64,000 bases of DNA, from the NCBI GenBank assembly GCA_009733575.1, contig ML769452.1, positions 181,408-245,407 of the forward strand, given 5' to 3'. Of this stretch, positions 23,603-35,711 are shown piece by piece (positions within the stretch are counted from its first letter, which is position 1; each line of letters begins with the position of its first letter). Source of the stretch: Gymnopus androsaceus JB14 (Eukaryota > Basidiomycota > Agaricomycetes > Agaricales > Omphalotaceae). The notes beneath the pieces are model-generated. The model did no database searches. It was not told the DNA's origin and saw nothing but the letters and a program-made list of their open reading frames with translations. A program made the translations under genes and the position numbers.

Positions 23603-25490
23603 TTATTGCAATTTTCATATATAATGGGCCCTCGGAAAATATATTTGGAAGTTTCAGCTCGTACACTCTTGTAAGAGTCTGTTTGGCAACGGCATCTATT
23701 CAGTTTCCATAATATGTAATCAGTAGAATTTAGTACTCCGCTCTCATGTCAATCACTGCCCTCTAGTGTTGCGAAGGCATGACATGGTACAAAATGACGC
23801 AGCTGTCATTGACTTCGGCATATAAATGGCACAACATGTCTAAAATGGGTAATCAGCACGGCATGGCTGTGGCATTCAATGACATAAGATCAAATATAGT
23901 ATTAATATGTTACAAATGTCTTGAAACTCCTCAAACTCTCAATTTATGCCCTCATGTCAGTAGGTACTGCAAATATATCATCAGTTAGCATCTCCAGATA
24001 CTCCAGCTGCTCTGACTGAGTCAGTCCTCGTGAAAAAAAAGTGTTCCTTTCAATTTGATTCCAAATTTAAGGACCTGAAAAGCTTGCATCATTTTGGCGC
24101 TGAGACAACTGCAATGATCTGTGTTTGTCTCTCCAGCAGAGGGAAAAATATGTCCAGAGGGGACAGAAGTTCCTTGGATTGGAAGGATGTCCATCGCCAA
24201 TCTGTAGATGGCGGGATAATGAGTATGATTCTCCTAAAGTATTCTGGTCATTATTGGTTAATTATAGATGCCATGCACTTGCTTACCTGCCAGTATACCA
24301 GACTTGAAGGGGCCAAGGAGCTCTCAGCCAGATAGAGATCTACTTGCTGCTCTGCAGTGCACTTGCTGTTGGATGGAGAGGTTCCTGATGAGCCTTGTAG
24401 CATGCAATCAGCCCATGACATCAGTGATTCCAGTTCTTCATTGTCAACACCATCATTATGATTTCCATTGTTTGTAGTATACTCCCTCACCTACATTAAA
24501 CATAGTCAGAAGGTGACATACTAAGGACCTAAGATAAACCAACATGTACAGCTTTTACAAAGCAATCCTTTGCTTCAATATACTCTTCCAGGTGAAAAAG
24601 CTGATAGAATTCGAGCTTCATCATTGGGTTGAGAGCTACAGAACTCATTCAGTTGCGATGAATGTTTAGAGAAACAGTTACTAACCCATTGCTAACATGT
24701 AAGCAGGAATTTCCCCGATAATATTGATGTACCCTGTGAGCTTGTCCGTACCAGCCATGATAGCGGTTCTGATACTTCCATGAGTGTGCCATAATGCTTC
24801 CCATTTCCCAAGCATTGCCTTGAATGCAGGAATAGCATCACATAGAGTTGGTGTCTTCTCTGCAGACAGGCATTGCTAGAAAAGATGAGGGACCTGATGA
24901 CAGTATCAGTGATTGATGGGAAAATACTAGCATTACAATGCAGACCTCTAGTGCAGCTTTGACCTTACAAAGGAGTGCCCAATCTTCATCTGATGGTAGG
25001 TATGTGGGGGCCCACTCAATAAAATCATCCAATGTGAAGAACCTTGAGATAGCCTAGTAGAATAACATCAGTACTGGACTTACAGACATGCAATAGACTT
25101 ACTAATTCTAAGAATAAAGCCTGCTCAATCATGGCTAGTGGGTGGCTTGGGTATGCCAGGTGAGCCGGGTTTCTGGGCTGGGTTGTGAGACCTGGTGCAT
25201 GAAACAGATCTTGGACCAACGTATCCCGAATGTCTCGCACCTAGATGTAGGTGGAGACCAAATGTCTGGGGTAACCGTGCCGTAAGGTGGGTCTGGACAG
25301 TAGTACAGGTGTTGTACGGAACAGTACAAACCTCAGAGGTGCAAGGAACAGTGTACAGGCCACATGATGACGTAATCAGGAGGAAGCAGGTGGTATTGTG
25401 GTCCAATGACCAGAAATGAGTGGAAGTGGATGCAATATGGATGAAGGGGTGGTCCAAAAAGGTGTAATAAGTCCAAATATGGATAATGCG

Positions 25491-25637
25491 GGTGGAATAC
25501 AGCAAATGCGACGGAAATAGCGTGGGAGCAGATGGAATAGGGTGAAAGAAGATGGGAATAGCATGGGAGCGGACGGAATAGGGTGAGAGTGGGTGGAAAT
25601 AGCGTGGGCGCGGATGGAATTGAGTGAAAGCAGATGG
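25491..25637. repeat. Degenerate 20-bp tandem repeat
   Basis: About seven units of TGGAATAGCGTGGGAGCGGA-like sequence, with alternating forms such as GGAATAGGGTGAAAG. It makes the minus-strand ORF here look repetitive. Confidence 0.7.
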
Positions 25638-26718
25638 TCCCAGAGGTTCTAGAGGTAGCAAAACCCAAATAGGAAGCTCCCAGGGAGCTTTGGTTGTAAA
25701 GTCGTAAACAGAGATAGAAGACAGTGAGCTCCGGACATAGATTTGGTATCTACGGACGGAGCCTCGCAGTTAATGCAGATGACAGTGAGCCTTCAAACAG
25801 AGCTCAGAAGGCACAACTGGTTGGAACAGACAGAAACAGAGAGACAGGAACAGAGACAGAAGCAAAACAGGATTGATTCAGTAACAATGGTAATAACAGA
25901 CTAGGGTACATGGACTCGGGGTGTCTACTTATATACTGTAGGGTGCTGTGTAGTCATCGGAGGCCTGATGGATGGTTATCAAGTGCAGGAGGCACCTGGA
26001 AGGCAGGATAACTGGTAATCACATGTAGAAAGTGCCCGGCAGGCAGGATAAATGGTAAATAAGCATGGAAAGTGCCCGCAATTTAGGTAATGAGTGTGGG
26101 AAGTATCCGCGGACAGTCAGAAAGCGTGGGAAACATCAGCGGGTGGATAGCGGGTGCAGGGAGTGTCTGGAAATGAGCCAAGGCCTGACATGGGTCCAGC
26201 TCTGCAGACCCAAGACCCGGCAATATACCTGGATCCACCTGGGTCAAGAATTTGGCAATAACAATGTATGGCAATAATAGTGGGTACAAATTATTTTCAC
26301 AACACATGTTAGTGACCCAAAGTACATATTGTTTCACCCTAAACGTACATGGTTTTCTTCAGTTAAGTACATGATTTTCATGCTCTTAATGCATGTTCAG
26401 CATGTGGAAGTACATGAATGCATTACCTGCTTTTTGAAGCTTCTGGATCCTAAGTACATGGGCTTTCTAGCTCATGTTGATGTCTGTCAACTAAGAGCTT
26501 ATATTGAGCTGCAACCTATATTTGATTGGCAACAATACTCTGCAAAAAAATTGTTTGCAGGACATGCTATGACCCCAAAGTATGAAAGTGACAAAAACCG
26601 TTTTTGTCACTTTCAATACATGTTTGATAGTTCAAAGTACATGTTTTCTGTCCAGAGCATATGTTTTTCTTGAGCTCTCCAGAGTCCAGCCTATGTTAAG
26701 ATGTGTATTAGGTATTTT

Positions 26719-27123
26719 GTCAGTACATGTTAAATATGTGCCAAGCATGTTAAGCTATAGAAAAGGCTCTTCTTCAGTATATCTTCAATCATACCCAATG
26801 TTTGACTCGAGTACATTTCTCATGGCACAACCCATGTTAAACATATCTCAGGTTTCATCTCAGTACATGTCTACATATGCAACCAATGTTCAGTTCAATA
26901 CTATGTTTTAACTCAATAAATATGGATGTACATAGCTAATGTTCAATTGCATCCTATGTCTTTACTCAGTAAATGTTAATATATGCAGCCCATGATCACC
27001 CACATCCTAAGTTTTAATCCAGTACATTTCAATAGATGGAGCACATATTCACCTGTCTCCTATGGCTTTATTTGACACATGTTTTCCCCTAATTCTAGAT
27101 CTAACTTAAGGAACTTATATGTT
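26719..27123. repeat. 53-bp minisatellite
   Basis: Unit starts at 26719, 26772, 26806, 26859, 26912, 26965, 27018 and 27071. All spacings are 53 bp except one shortened unit (34 bp). Each unit opens with a CTCAGTACATG-like motif and has a TCCTATG- or CTATGTTTTA-like tail. Looser AGTACATG copies extend back to about 26300. Confidence 0.8.
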
Positions 27124-28227
27124 TGAGACCTAGTGTGAATCTTTCCTAGGTTTTATTTCACTACATGTGGGAGTATGGATGTTTCAATACCTGTTGAAGT
27201 AATTAAAAAATTCATAAATGTCTTTTGGAAATTCTCCCAGGCCCTTAAATATCCTGGAGGCCATTGTGAACAAAAAAACTTAGTATATAAATCAGTCAAA
27301 AGTCATATTTAAAGCTATTAACTGACCTTGGAAAACCTGGAACCCGGACCCTGCATAAAACCCATACCCGGTAGGTCGGGTCTGGGTGTAGGGCCGGGTC
27401 CGGGTCGGGTTGGCATTTTGGGCACCCAACCTGACCTGAGCCACACACTAATCATGGCATGCGTTGATGACCAGCAAATATCCACATCAAGAATGAGCTG
27501 CAAATCTTTCTTGACCGCTTGACAAACACAGTGTTCAAAATGATTACATCGTAGTTCTGAGCCACATATCTGCAAAGTAAGATCAATTCCATAATCTGGT
27601 TGTTCATGCAACACTCACCATTTTCACCAGAGTGCAAAGCCAAGCAATAACACCATCTCCAAGGATTTCCAGTTCAGCTAGCATTGCTTTACATGCAAGA
27701 TTGACAACATGAGCAAAACATCTTTGTAAAACAGACAAATGAGATCATGTATATAATCAGCACAGAAGATAATATACTGTATGCGATGGGCTTTAGGATC
27801 CCAATGTGCATCTACACCACGTAAACAAAGAGCTCTTGCCAAAGCTGCCATGAAGGTATCATTATTCTGAGCATTATTTGATGTAACATAACTAGCCTGA
27901 CCAAAAGAGTCAGCCGCTGAACACTAGAATATTCAAATTGGACTCTACCTTGTGCAAAATACCCAGTTTATCCATGACAGACATGAATGCCTCTGATATG
28001 TGCTCCTCAGTATGGCTTCCCGGAAGACACACAAGACCAACAACAGCGGAGCGCATAACAAGTTCCTGCTTGGTCCCAGTCTCCATTTGCTTATCAGTCC
28101 AGATGTCCTCCATGAATGATATATCACCTTCTGCAGCCTGGCCAGAGTTAGCTAACATCAAAGCATCAATGGCAAAACACATACATTACTCACGAAAGTG
28201 ACAATGTTTATTTTCTTCATTGAAAAA

Positions 28228-28985
28228 TGTTATGACCCACCCCACTAACATTTTTTACTACTTACATTATAATAGTGCTAACACTACCTACATTACAATT
28301 CCTAGCAAGGGTTGCCAGTAGAATACATGCCTGGAACATGCCCGAGGCACTCAATACAATACTTACAGCAATGCCGTAACCCCGGGCAATGCCCGAACCA
28401 TCCACTATTATAATTGGCTGAACTTATCTACATTTACATAACATCTTATTATCTTATCTAGTTAGAAACACTATAAAAGCTGGGCTAAAATTCCTGTAAA
28501 GCCCCAGCTTGAGTATTTTGCCTAATCTACTTTTCTTTGAGACTACAGTCCCAAAGATATTGAGCTCATCGTTTGTTGCATCGAAATCCGCTTATTTTCA
28601 CAATTCTAAACTACGCTTGATCGTTAATCATAATGATCAAACCCGCTAATTTCTGAGGAACCCTTGACAACCAGAAATCGGTCCTTTGACCTATCTGATC
28701 AATCCGTTAACTGATCCTGAGTGCCCGCCATCATGCCAACACCAGCCCCGACCCTTTTAGCGCCGCTTACACATATTTTCCCACGATAAGCGCCCAAAGT
28801 ATCGAATACCTATAATACTTACAACACTTGCTAAACACATTATATTAACATACTTTCTGTAGTTAATGTCTGCATAAGTGACTTCCACTGTACATATGTT
28901 TATTTACAAAGCCTGTTAACTAAATACTTAACTACTTATTTACTTATTGACACTTTAAAGTAGTCTTTTAGATCAGTTCCTAACA
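28228..28985 (+). repeat. 5' LTR of the gypsy element
   Basis: Contains a TATA box (TATAAAA, 28472-28478). About 30 bp downstream lies AGCTTGAGTATT (28506-28517), which is complementary to the sequence just after the LTR. Transcription is expected to start about there. Confidence 0.93.
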
Positions 28986-28986
28986 T

Positions 28987-28998
28987 AATACTCAAGCT
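28987..28998 (+). promoter_or_regulatory. Predicted self-priming primer-binding site
   Basis: AATACTCAAGCT, one base after the 5' LTR, is the exact reverse complement of AGCTTGAGTATT in the LTR at 28506-28517. That is the layout of Tf1/sushi-type elements, whose mRNA 5' end folds back to prime reverse transcription. Inference from complementarity and the TATA spacing. Confidence 0.7.
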
Positions 28999-29015
28999 TT
29001 TGTCACTCAGACAAA

Positions 29016-30742
29016 ATGGCTACTCAAACTAACACTTTTTATTCACAGATTACAACTAATAATGGGGATAATACCAACACCAGCTCTGCACATTATGTCC
29101 AACAACCAGATGGTTCATGGACAAACAATGCAATCCTAGATAGTCCAAATGATGCAGATGTATCTTCAAATGGATCTTCCAGATCATCAACCCCATTTCC
29201 TGACAACCAACAACAAGCAGCAGCTAGGGATTCAGCACACATAAATTTATCACAACAATCCAACCCACTGGACTCAGAACATGCCTTTGGTCAACCACCC
29301 CAGACCATTGGTGCAACTCCAGGTAATTGTGGGTTGGGATCACCTATTGAACAAAGAAGTCTCCCACCAGCTCCACTTACAAGAATGGTAAATGGTAATG
29401 TTAATGCAGGAATGCCCCGTAATGCTTGGGGATGGTGTACCCGATTATCGCCACCACCACCAATGTCCCCTGTAACACAGAGTCAACAACCCTATACCAC
29501 AGAGGAGCTGCTGATAAATCAATTGCAAGTTGCGGAAGGGGGAACTCCTCAAAAGATGCAAGAAGCACCATCAAATTGGATGCAATCATTGTATGATTAC
29601 AATCATTGTATGATTACAATCATTGTATGATTACAATCATTGTATGATTACAATCATTGTATGATTACAATCATTGTATGATTACAATCATTGTATGATT
29701 ACAATCATTGTATGATTACAATCATTGTATGATTACAATCATTGTATGATTACAATCATTGTATGATTACAATCATTGTATGATTACAATCATTGTATGA
29801 TTACAATCATTGTATGATTACAATCATTGTATGATTACAATCATTGTATGATTACAATCATTGTATGATTACAATCATTGTATGATTACAATCATTGTAT
29901 GATTACAATCATTGTATGATTACAATCATTGTATGATTACAATCATTGTATGATTACAATCATTGTATGATTACAATCATTGTATGATTACAATCATTGT
30001 ATGATTACAATCATTGTATGATTACAATCATTGTATGATTACAATCATTGTATGATTACAATCATTGTATGATTACAATCATTGTATGATTACAATCATT
30101 GTATGATTACAATCATTGTATGATTACAATCATTGTATGATCACAATCATTGTATGATCACAATCATTGTATGATCACAATCATTGTATGATCACAATCA
30201 TTGTATGATCACAATCATTGTATGATCACAATCATTGTATGATCACAATCATTGTATGATCACAATCATTGTATGATCACAATCATTGTAGAAATTATCC
30301 AGAGTGGGCAGTGAGGCGTAGAAGACGTCAAGGTCCCCCGCCTCCTCCCTATAATGATATAACAAATCCTAGATTTTTTCAATCTAAGTCTACCCAAATC
30401 ACACCCACTGAACTTCACAATCAAACCCTGGGATGGCAATTCACACCATGGGTAGGAAATAACCAGAATGATCCTTGTCCCTACACAGAACAACTCAATT
30501 CAATATTAAATGATCAGTCATTTAGTTTTTGTGATACACTCAAAGAAATTGAACAAGGAGTGGCTGAACAACAAAATTCCTTGACTTTGAGTGATACAGC
30601 TGATAGACGCTTTGCAACTCAAATTGCAGAAAGATCTCGGAATTTATTAACAACATTAGGTTTGGATCTGGGGAGGGACACCCAGATTCTAACTGGGTAC
30701 AGCTGGTTCGAGGGTTGGATAGACTCGATGTGGCCAGTATAA
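29016..30742 (+). pseudogene. Gypsy gag N-terminal part with minisatellite insertion
   Basis: ATG at 29016 (MATQTNTFYSQITTNNGDNT) opens a Gln/Asn/Ser/Pro-rich frame to 29580. An expanded 17-bp repeat then introduces a stop every 51 bp. The coding frame resumes after the array as NHCRNYPEWAVRRRRRQGPP and continues to 30742 (ERSRNLLTTLGLDLGRD). The residues on both sides of the array are alike (YDYNHC and YDHNHC), so a one-unit ancestor would read through. Confidence 0.7.
29583..30290. repeat. 17-bp minisatellite, about 41.6 copies
   Basis: Unit CAATCATTGTATGATTA repeated without length variation for 708 bp. The last nine units carry C instead of T (GATCAC instead of GATTAC), making two homogeneous blocks. 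The unit contains the dyad TACAAT-C-ATTGTA, so single strands can fold repeatedly. Confidence 0.97.
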
Positions 30743-31171
30743 CCCCACATATACGAAGAGCATTAATGAACCCTGATATCTTACAGGAATTTGATAATCT
30801 AAGGTGGTTAGTAAATCAACCCATCATCCTTAGATTTTATCCTGATTAAGACTTCATTTCGGGTTCCTGTGATACGGCAAACCATGTGGTTGAATTATCC
30901 TGTATAGCTGAGGAAGAGGCTGCAGCAGTAATTGCACAAACACGAAATGAGGATAATGCAGCTGAAGCACCTCACTCCCAAATGTCCGTGGCAGAACTAC
31001 GCAGAACCCTGGGGAGAGAAACCTCCATTATAAACGAAAACCAACTACACTAACAGAGCAGAGTTAAATAACATTACATTAAATGACTTAGGAAATCACC
31101 TGAGGGAGGTACTATCTGACCCCCGGTCACCCATTGCAAGGACTAATAATACCTTAATTGATAATACAATA

Positions 31172-33485
31172 ATGGCAACTAACCAATCTCAAACACCAAT
31201 TCCGGAACAACCAGGCAACCCACTTCTGCAAGATTCAACAAAGGCTGACAACCTAAGAGTCAAAGAAATCCAGGCATTAGCTGACAGGAACCCAAATAAC
31301 CCAATCTTAAGGGAAGTACTACTTAATGAGGTAACTCAAAGAGTATGGAATAACATGCAACAAGAACTAGAAAGGACAATAGACACATTACAAGGTCCAT
31401 ACTTTAATACACCCAGACCTGGCTCATCCCAGCCAGGTCCCAGCTCAGAATTTTGCCAGAATCTACAATCCCAAGAAGGGGTATATGAGTATACACCACA
31501 TCCCCATGGACCCCGGAACCCACCTATCAGACCCTCACCACTGTCATCAGCTTTTAGACCTACAGACCAACCCATTCCAAAAGAAACCAAAACAATACAA
31601 GCAAATGAAAATAGGAACCAAGGTAAGGTAATTATAATTTCTGACACCAGTTCACCATTTCTATAGAACAAAATCACCTAGCAACAGCTTCTAATAATAT
31701 ACAGCAACCCATTGATCTTTCAGCATTAAACTCAGCCTTGAATGAATCCACTAGCCAGATACCTTGGATACTTAAAGGAAAGAGTAAGGAAAACCAAAGT
31801 GATACTAACCATGAAATAAATTTAGGACATACTAGTGATAATTGACCACCTTCAGAACATTCATACAGGACAGCACACTCACACGCAACCACACCACCTG
31901 GGTCAAATACCCCACCAAATTCACCAATTATTTCCAGCACTTTTGACCAGATAAACCACCAAACTATACAAAATGAACCATTAAGATTAGAACCAAATGG
32001 ACCAAGAGACCAAATGGTCCAAATGGTCCTGGAGAAGGGAGCAGAAGAAATGAACAAAATAACATTGAACGAGATGCAATTGCATGGGAATCCAAGCTCA
32101 AAATTCGGAAACCTGAACCATTTGATGGTACAGACCATACAGCCTGGAGAACATTTTTATCAGATTGCTATTGAATGTTCATAGCTAAACCAACCATATA
32201 TAGCACTCCTCAATCCCAAGTGACCTATGCATCATCATGGCTCACAGGGGCAGCAGCCCAATACTACCAAAATTTGGTGGAAAGAGAGATAGATGAACCA
32301 GGGCATTACTTGCCAGCCCTTCATGAATGGGTAGCATTCGTGTCCATGTTTGGAAAGTTGTTTGGATTACATGATAAGCAACTGCACTCCCAGGCTGCAT
32401 TAGATTCAGCTATACAGAAGAATGGGGAGGCCTTTGCTGACTTCCTAGTCAGATTTGAGGATGCAGCACTTAAAACAGGATATAACAATGAGGCACTGAG
32501 ATGGAGACTCCTTAAACAAATTTGTAGAGATTTACGCAATTGCCTTACATTGTTTGGCAGAATTCCCAAGACATTTGCAGGTGTCATTGAAAGATTATTA
32601 GACCTAGATGGGGCTAGAGAAGCATTCCAAGAGGCTGGAATATCAAGTACATACTCACCAAATAGCAATAACACCACAAATACGAACATACCTGCAGCTG
32701 CAGGACCAGGACATCAGCAAAAAGGGGTTAAACCTATGATGACCTAGGGAACCTAGGCTACCCTGGTCACCCTGGTCACCCTGGTCACCTTGGGTCTTCC
32801 AGGCTACCCCAGGCTACCCCAGGCTACCTCAGGTTACCTCAGGTTCCTCAGGTTAGCTCAGGCTTACTCAGGTTTACTCAGGTTTACTCAGGTTGCCTCA
32901 AATTCCCAAGGTTCATCCCTAAATCCTAGGCAACCTAGGTGACCTCAAAGAAACTGAGGCAGTCTAGGCAACCTAGGTGGCCTAGGAGACCTAGGTATCC
33001 TTAGGTTCCCTTAAGTCTCTTTAAGTCATTGTGGGTCAACCTAAAGTCAGCCCTGGGCCCAGACCATTTTTCCTGATGGACCATGTACCCAATTTTACCG
33101 GAATCAAAATAACAATTCAGCAAATAAACCACCCATGAATAAACCAGCAGCTGCCCGAGCATCATTGGCAACCACATGGGAAGAAAGGGATCACCGGATG
33201 AGGGAAGGCCTTTGCATAAATTGTGGAGAGAAAGGGCATTTCAGTCGCAATTGTCCAAATAAGGAGGGAGGAGACACTACATTACGAGCAGTCACAGAAG
33301 AACCATGCCAATGGGAAAATTGTGCTCATGACCAGGAACTTAACACCAACCCAGAAGAGTCAACTCATGCTAGAGCATCATTTACTTATGATGATGATTC
33401 TGAAGTTGATATGAAACTGATTTTTGAAACTGAAGAAGAACACTTGACAAATAATGAAGAGCCGGGAAACGAGAGACTGACTTAG
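31172..33485 (+). pseudogene. Gypsy gag (capsid and zinc knuckle), broken
   Basis: Frame 31172-31666 is hydrophilic and Pro-rich. The capsid region spans about 32090-32745 (RKPEPFDGTDHTAWRTFLSD, then ASSWLTGAAAQYYQNLVERE, KNGEAFADFLVRFEDAALKT), interrupted by a stop after SDCY. A CCHC knuckle, CINCGEKGHFSRNC, lies at about 33210-33255. Between capsid and knuckle sits a 10-bp periodic repeat insertion (32745-33078). Gag packages the RNA into particles in the cytoplasm; this copy cannot be translated as one product. Confidence 0.85.
32745..33078. repeat. About 10-bp periodic repeat insertion inside gag (CCTCAGGTTA type)
   Basis: Near-decamers (CCTGGTCACC twice; AGGCTACCCC twice; AGGTTACCTC; AGGTTTACTC twice) run into complementary forms (CCTAGGTGAC, CCTAGGTATC). 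The block begins after ATGATG and ends CAGACCATTTTTCCTGATG. The repeated TGATG on both sides may be a short target duplication. Confidence 0.75.
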
Positions 33486-33589
33486 GCCGAGGACTAAGTC
33501 AGAATTCAGAGACCTCGGAACACCTGCACAGCATTATCTTTGATGATGATGAATCATCAACCATAATATCTGAATCAGACCTTGCATTT

Positions 33590-33963
33590 ATTGTACACAC
33601 ACAACTTTTCACACCAAAAAATAAAACTATACCTACTTTTCTGGACTCTGGAGCATCAAAATCTTTTATTGACCTTAAATTGGACAGAACCATTCCACTC
33701 ACACTGTTTGACAGGAATGAAACTTCCTCCGGAAGCATTACTCACAAATTTATCACCACCTTATACTTTGATGATGGGACCAAATCAACAGAAGAATTGT
33801 TAATCACAAGACTCCATCCAGCAGCCCAAATAGTGTTGGGATTACCTTGGTTCAAAAGAAATAACCCCTCCATAGACTGGGCAAACTTGACCTTTTCCTT
33901 TGATGGCCATGCCAGATTAGCAGCCACTGTGATCAGACCTAACCACAACTACCTTGAGCATTA
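33590..33963 (+). pseudogene. Gypsy aspartic protease
   Basis: Catalytic motif FLDSGASKSFID at about 33640-33675, followed by LHPAAQIVLGLPWFKRNNPS, the conserved end of retropepsin-like domains. The frame is open to the stop at 33961, but it is not continuous with gag or RT. Confidence 0.85.
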
Positions 33964-34199
33964 ATGAAGCACAGAAAATTCCTTAGAGAAGGGGAAAGAG
34001 GACAAACCCTTCATCTCTCTCATAAGTGCATCCCCCTTATACCAACTACTAAAGGAAGGGTGTGAATCTTTCATAATGTATGTTATAGAGCCTAGTGACA
34101 CTCAAAAGCTAGAAGGAGATTTTTTAAACTCCTGTGTAGGACCAAATGAAGACACTATTGACTTAAAGATATCAGGGGTAGGGGTTAAAGATGAAACTA

Positions 34200-35711
34200 A
34201 TGAGGCAATGAAGAAGCATGTACCTGCAGAATACCATAGATGACATGCTAAGTAAGGGATTCATCCACCCATCCAACTCACCCATAGGAGCACCAGTACT
34301 CTTTGCAAAAAAGAAAGATGGAGGTTTACAATTATGTGTGGACTACAGAGCCCTAAATCAGTTAACAAGAAAAGACCAGTACCCCCTACCGCTGATAGGA
34401 AACTTAATTGATCAACTACGAAAAGCAAAAATATATTCAAAAATTGACTTGCGAGACGGATATTACAATGTCCGTATTGCAAAAGGGCATGAATGGAAAA
34501 CTGCCTTCAGAACCAGGTATGGCTCCTATGAATACTTGGTCATGCCCTTTGGGCTGACAAATGCGCCCCCTGTATTTCAGCATTTCATGAATGATCTATT
34601 TCATGATATGGCAGTGAACTTTGTGGTGATATATCTGGATGATATATTGATATATTCAGATGACAATACAGAACATAAGGAACATGTCCATAAAGTACTA
34701 CAGAGACTTCACGATAATAATCTGCATGCAAAACCCCAAAAGTGTTCATTCCATACCAGATCTGTGGAATACCTGGGGGTAATAATCACACCAGAAGGGG
34801 AAAGTATGGATCCTGAAAAGGTATGTGCTATTAGAGAGTGGCCTGTGCCCACCACAGTAAAAGAACTACAATCATTTCTAGGGTTTGCAAACTTCTATGG
34901 GGAGTTTGTGGACAATTACTCAGGTAATACAAAACCACTCACCAAATTAACAGGAAAAAATCAACCATGGATCTGGACAGAACAATGCCAGAGTGTCTTT
35001 AAATTGTTAAAAGAGGCATTTGCAGAAGCCCCAACTAGAAGACATTATGATTGGGACCTGGAGATGTTGTAGATCAGACGCATCTGATTATGCAATTGCT
35101 GCAATACTATCCCAGAAAGATGCACATACAGGAACATTACAACCCATTACATTCTTTACAAGGTCAATGGGACCTGCAGAATTAAACTATGATATATATG
35201 ACAAAGAATTATTGGCAATAGTGGAGGCCTTTCATCATTGGCGAGCATACCTCAAAGGCTCTCGTCACACCATCCAGGTATTTTCTGACCACAATAACCT
35301 TCAGTTTTTACAACCACTAGCCAATTGAGCCAAAGGCAAGCACATTGGTCAGAATTCCTATCTGGTTTTGATTTTAATATCACATACCGACCAGGAAGAC
35401 TAGGAAGTAAACCAGATGCACTAACCCGGAGACGAGATGTATACCCTAAAAAGGAGGACCAGGAGTTAGCAAATAAAACAAATAATTGTGTACTCATTAA
35501 ACCTGAGCAGCTACTGAGTAACTTCATATTGAATGAGGATGAACATCTTGAAAGGATCAGGATGGCACCTCCAGATGATTACTACAAGTCAAAAGTTGAA
35601 TCACTGGCAAATGAAACACAAACCCCCTTTTCACGAGAAGGAACCTTACTGTTAAGGGAGGGAAAGGTATACGTACCCGACCATGATAACTTATGCTTGG
35701 ACACTATATGA
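34200..35711 (+). pseudogene. Gypsy reverse transcriptase and RNase H
   Basis: RT motifs in one frame to 35072: KGFIHPSNSPIGAPVLFAKK, LCVDYRALNQLTRKDQYPLP, FGLTNAPPVFQHFMNDLF, and the catalytic box VVIYLDDILIYSDD at about 34624-34665. The frame shifts near 35060 into RNase H (RSDASDYAIAAILSQKDA; NYDIYDKELLAIVEAFHHWR) and ends with a stop at 35326 (PLAN*). A tether region ([27 protein letters not shown]) follows to 35711. Confidence 0.92.

Larger units (their letters stand above)
25136..27450. mobile_element. Non-autonomous hAT element, 2,315 bp, perfect 8-bp duplication
   Basis: Left end TAGTGGGTGGCTTGGGTATG; right end CTGACCTGAGCCACACACTA. Both flanks read ATCATGGC (25128-25135 and 27451-27458). 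There is no transposase frame; the interior is a 20-bp array (25491-25637), sequence with AGTGCCCG-type repeats (25980-26170) and a 53-bp array (26719-27123). Same end family as 20085-20823. Confidence 0.9.

Noticed and set aside
25125..25661. 178-residue minus-strand ORF
   Set aside because: It lies on the 20-bp array and the end of a non-autonomous hAT, has low-complexity composition and no homology I recognise.
29583..30290. Regular short repeats that might suggest a CRISPR array
   Set aside because: The units are directly adjacent with no spacers, and the genome is eukaryotic; it is a minisatellite.
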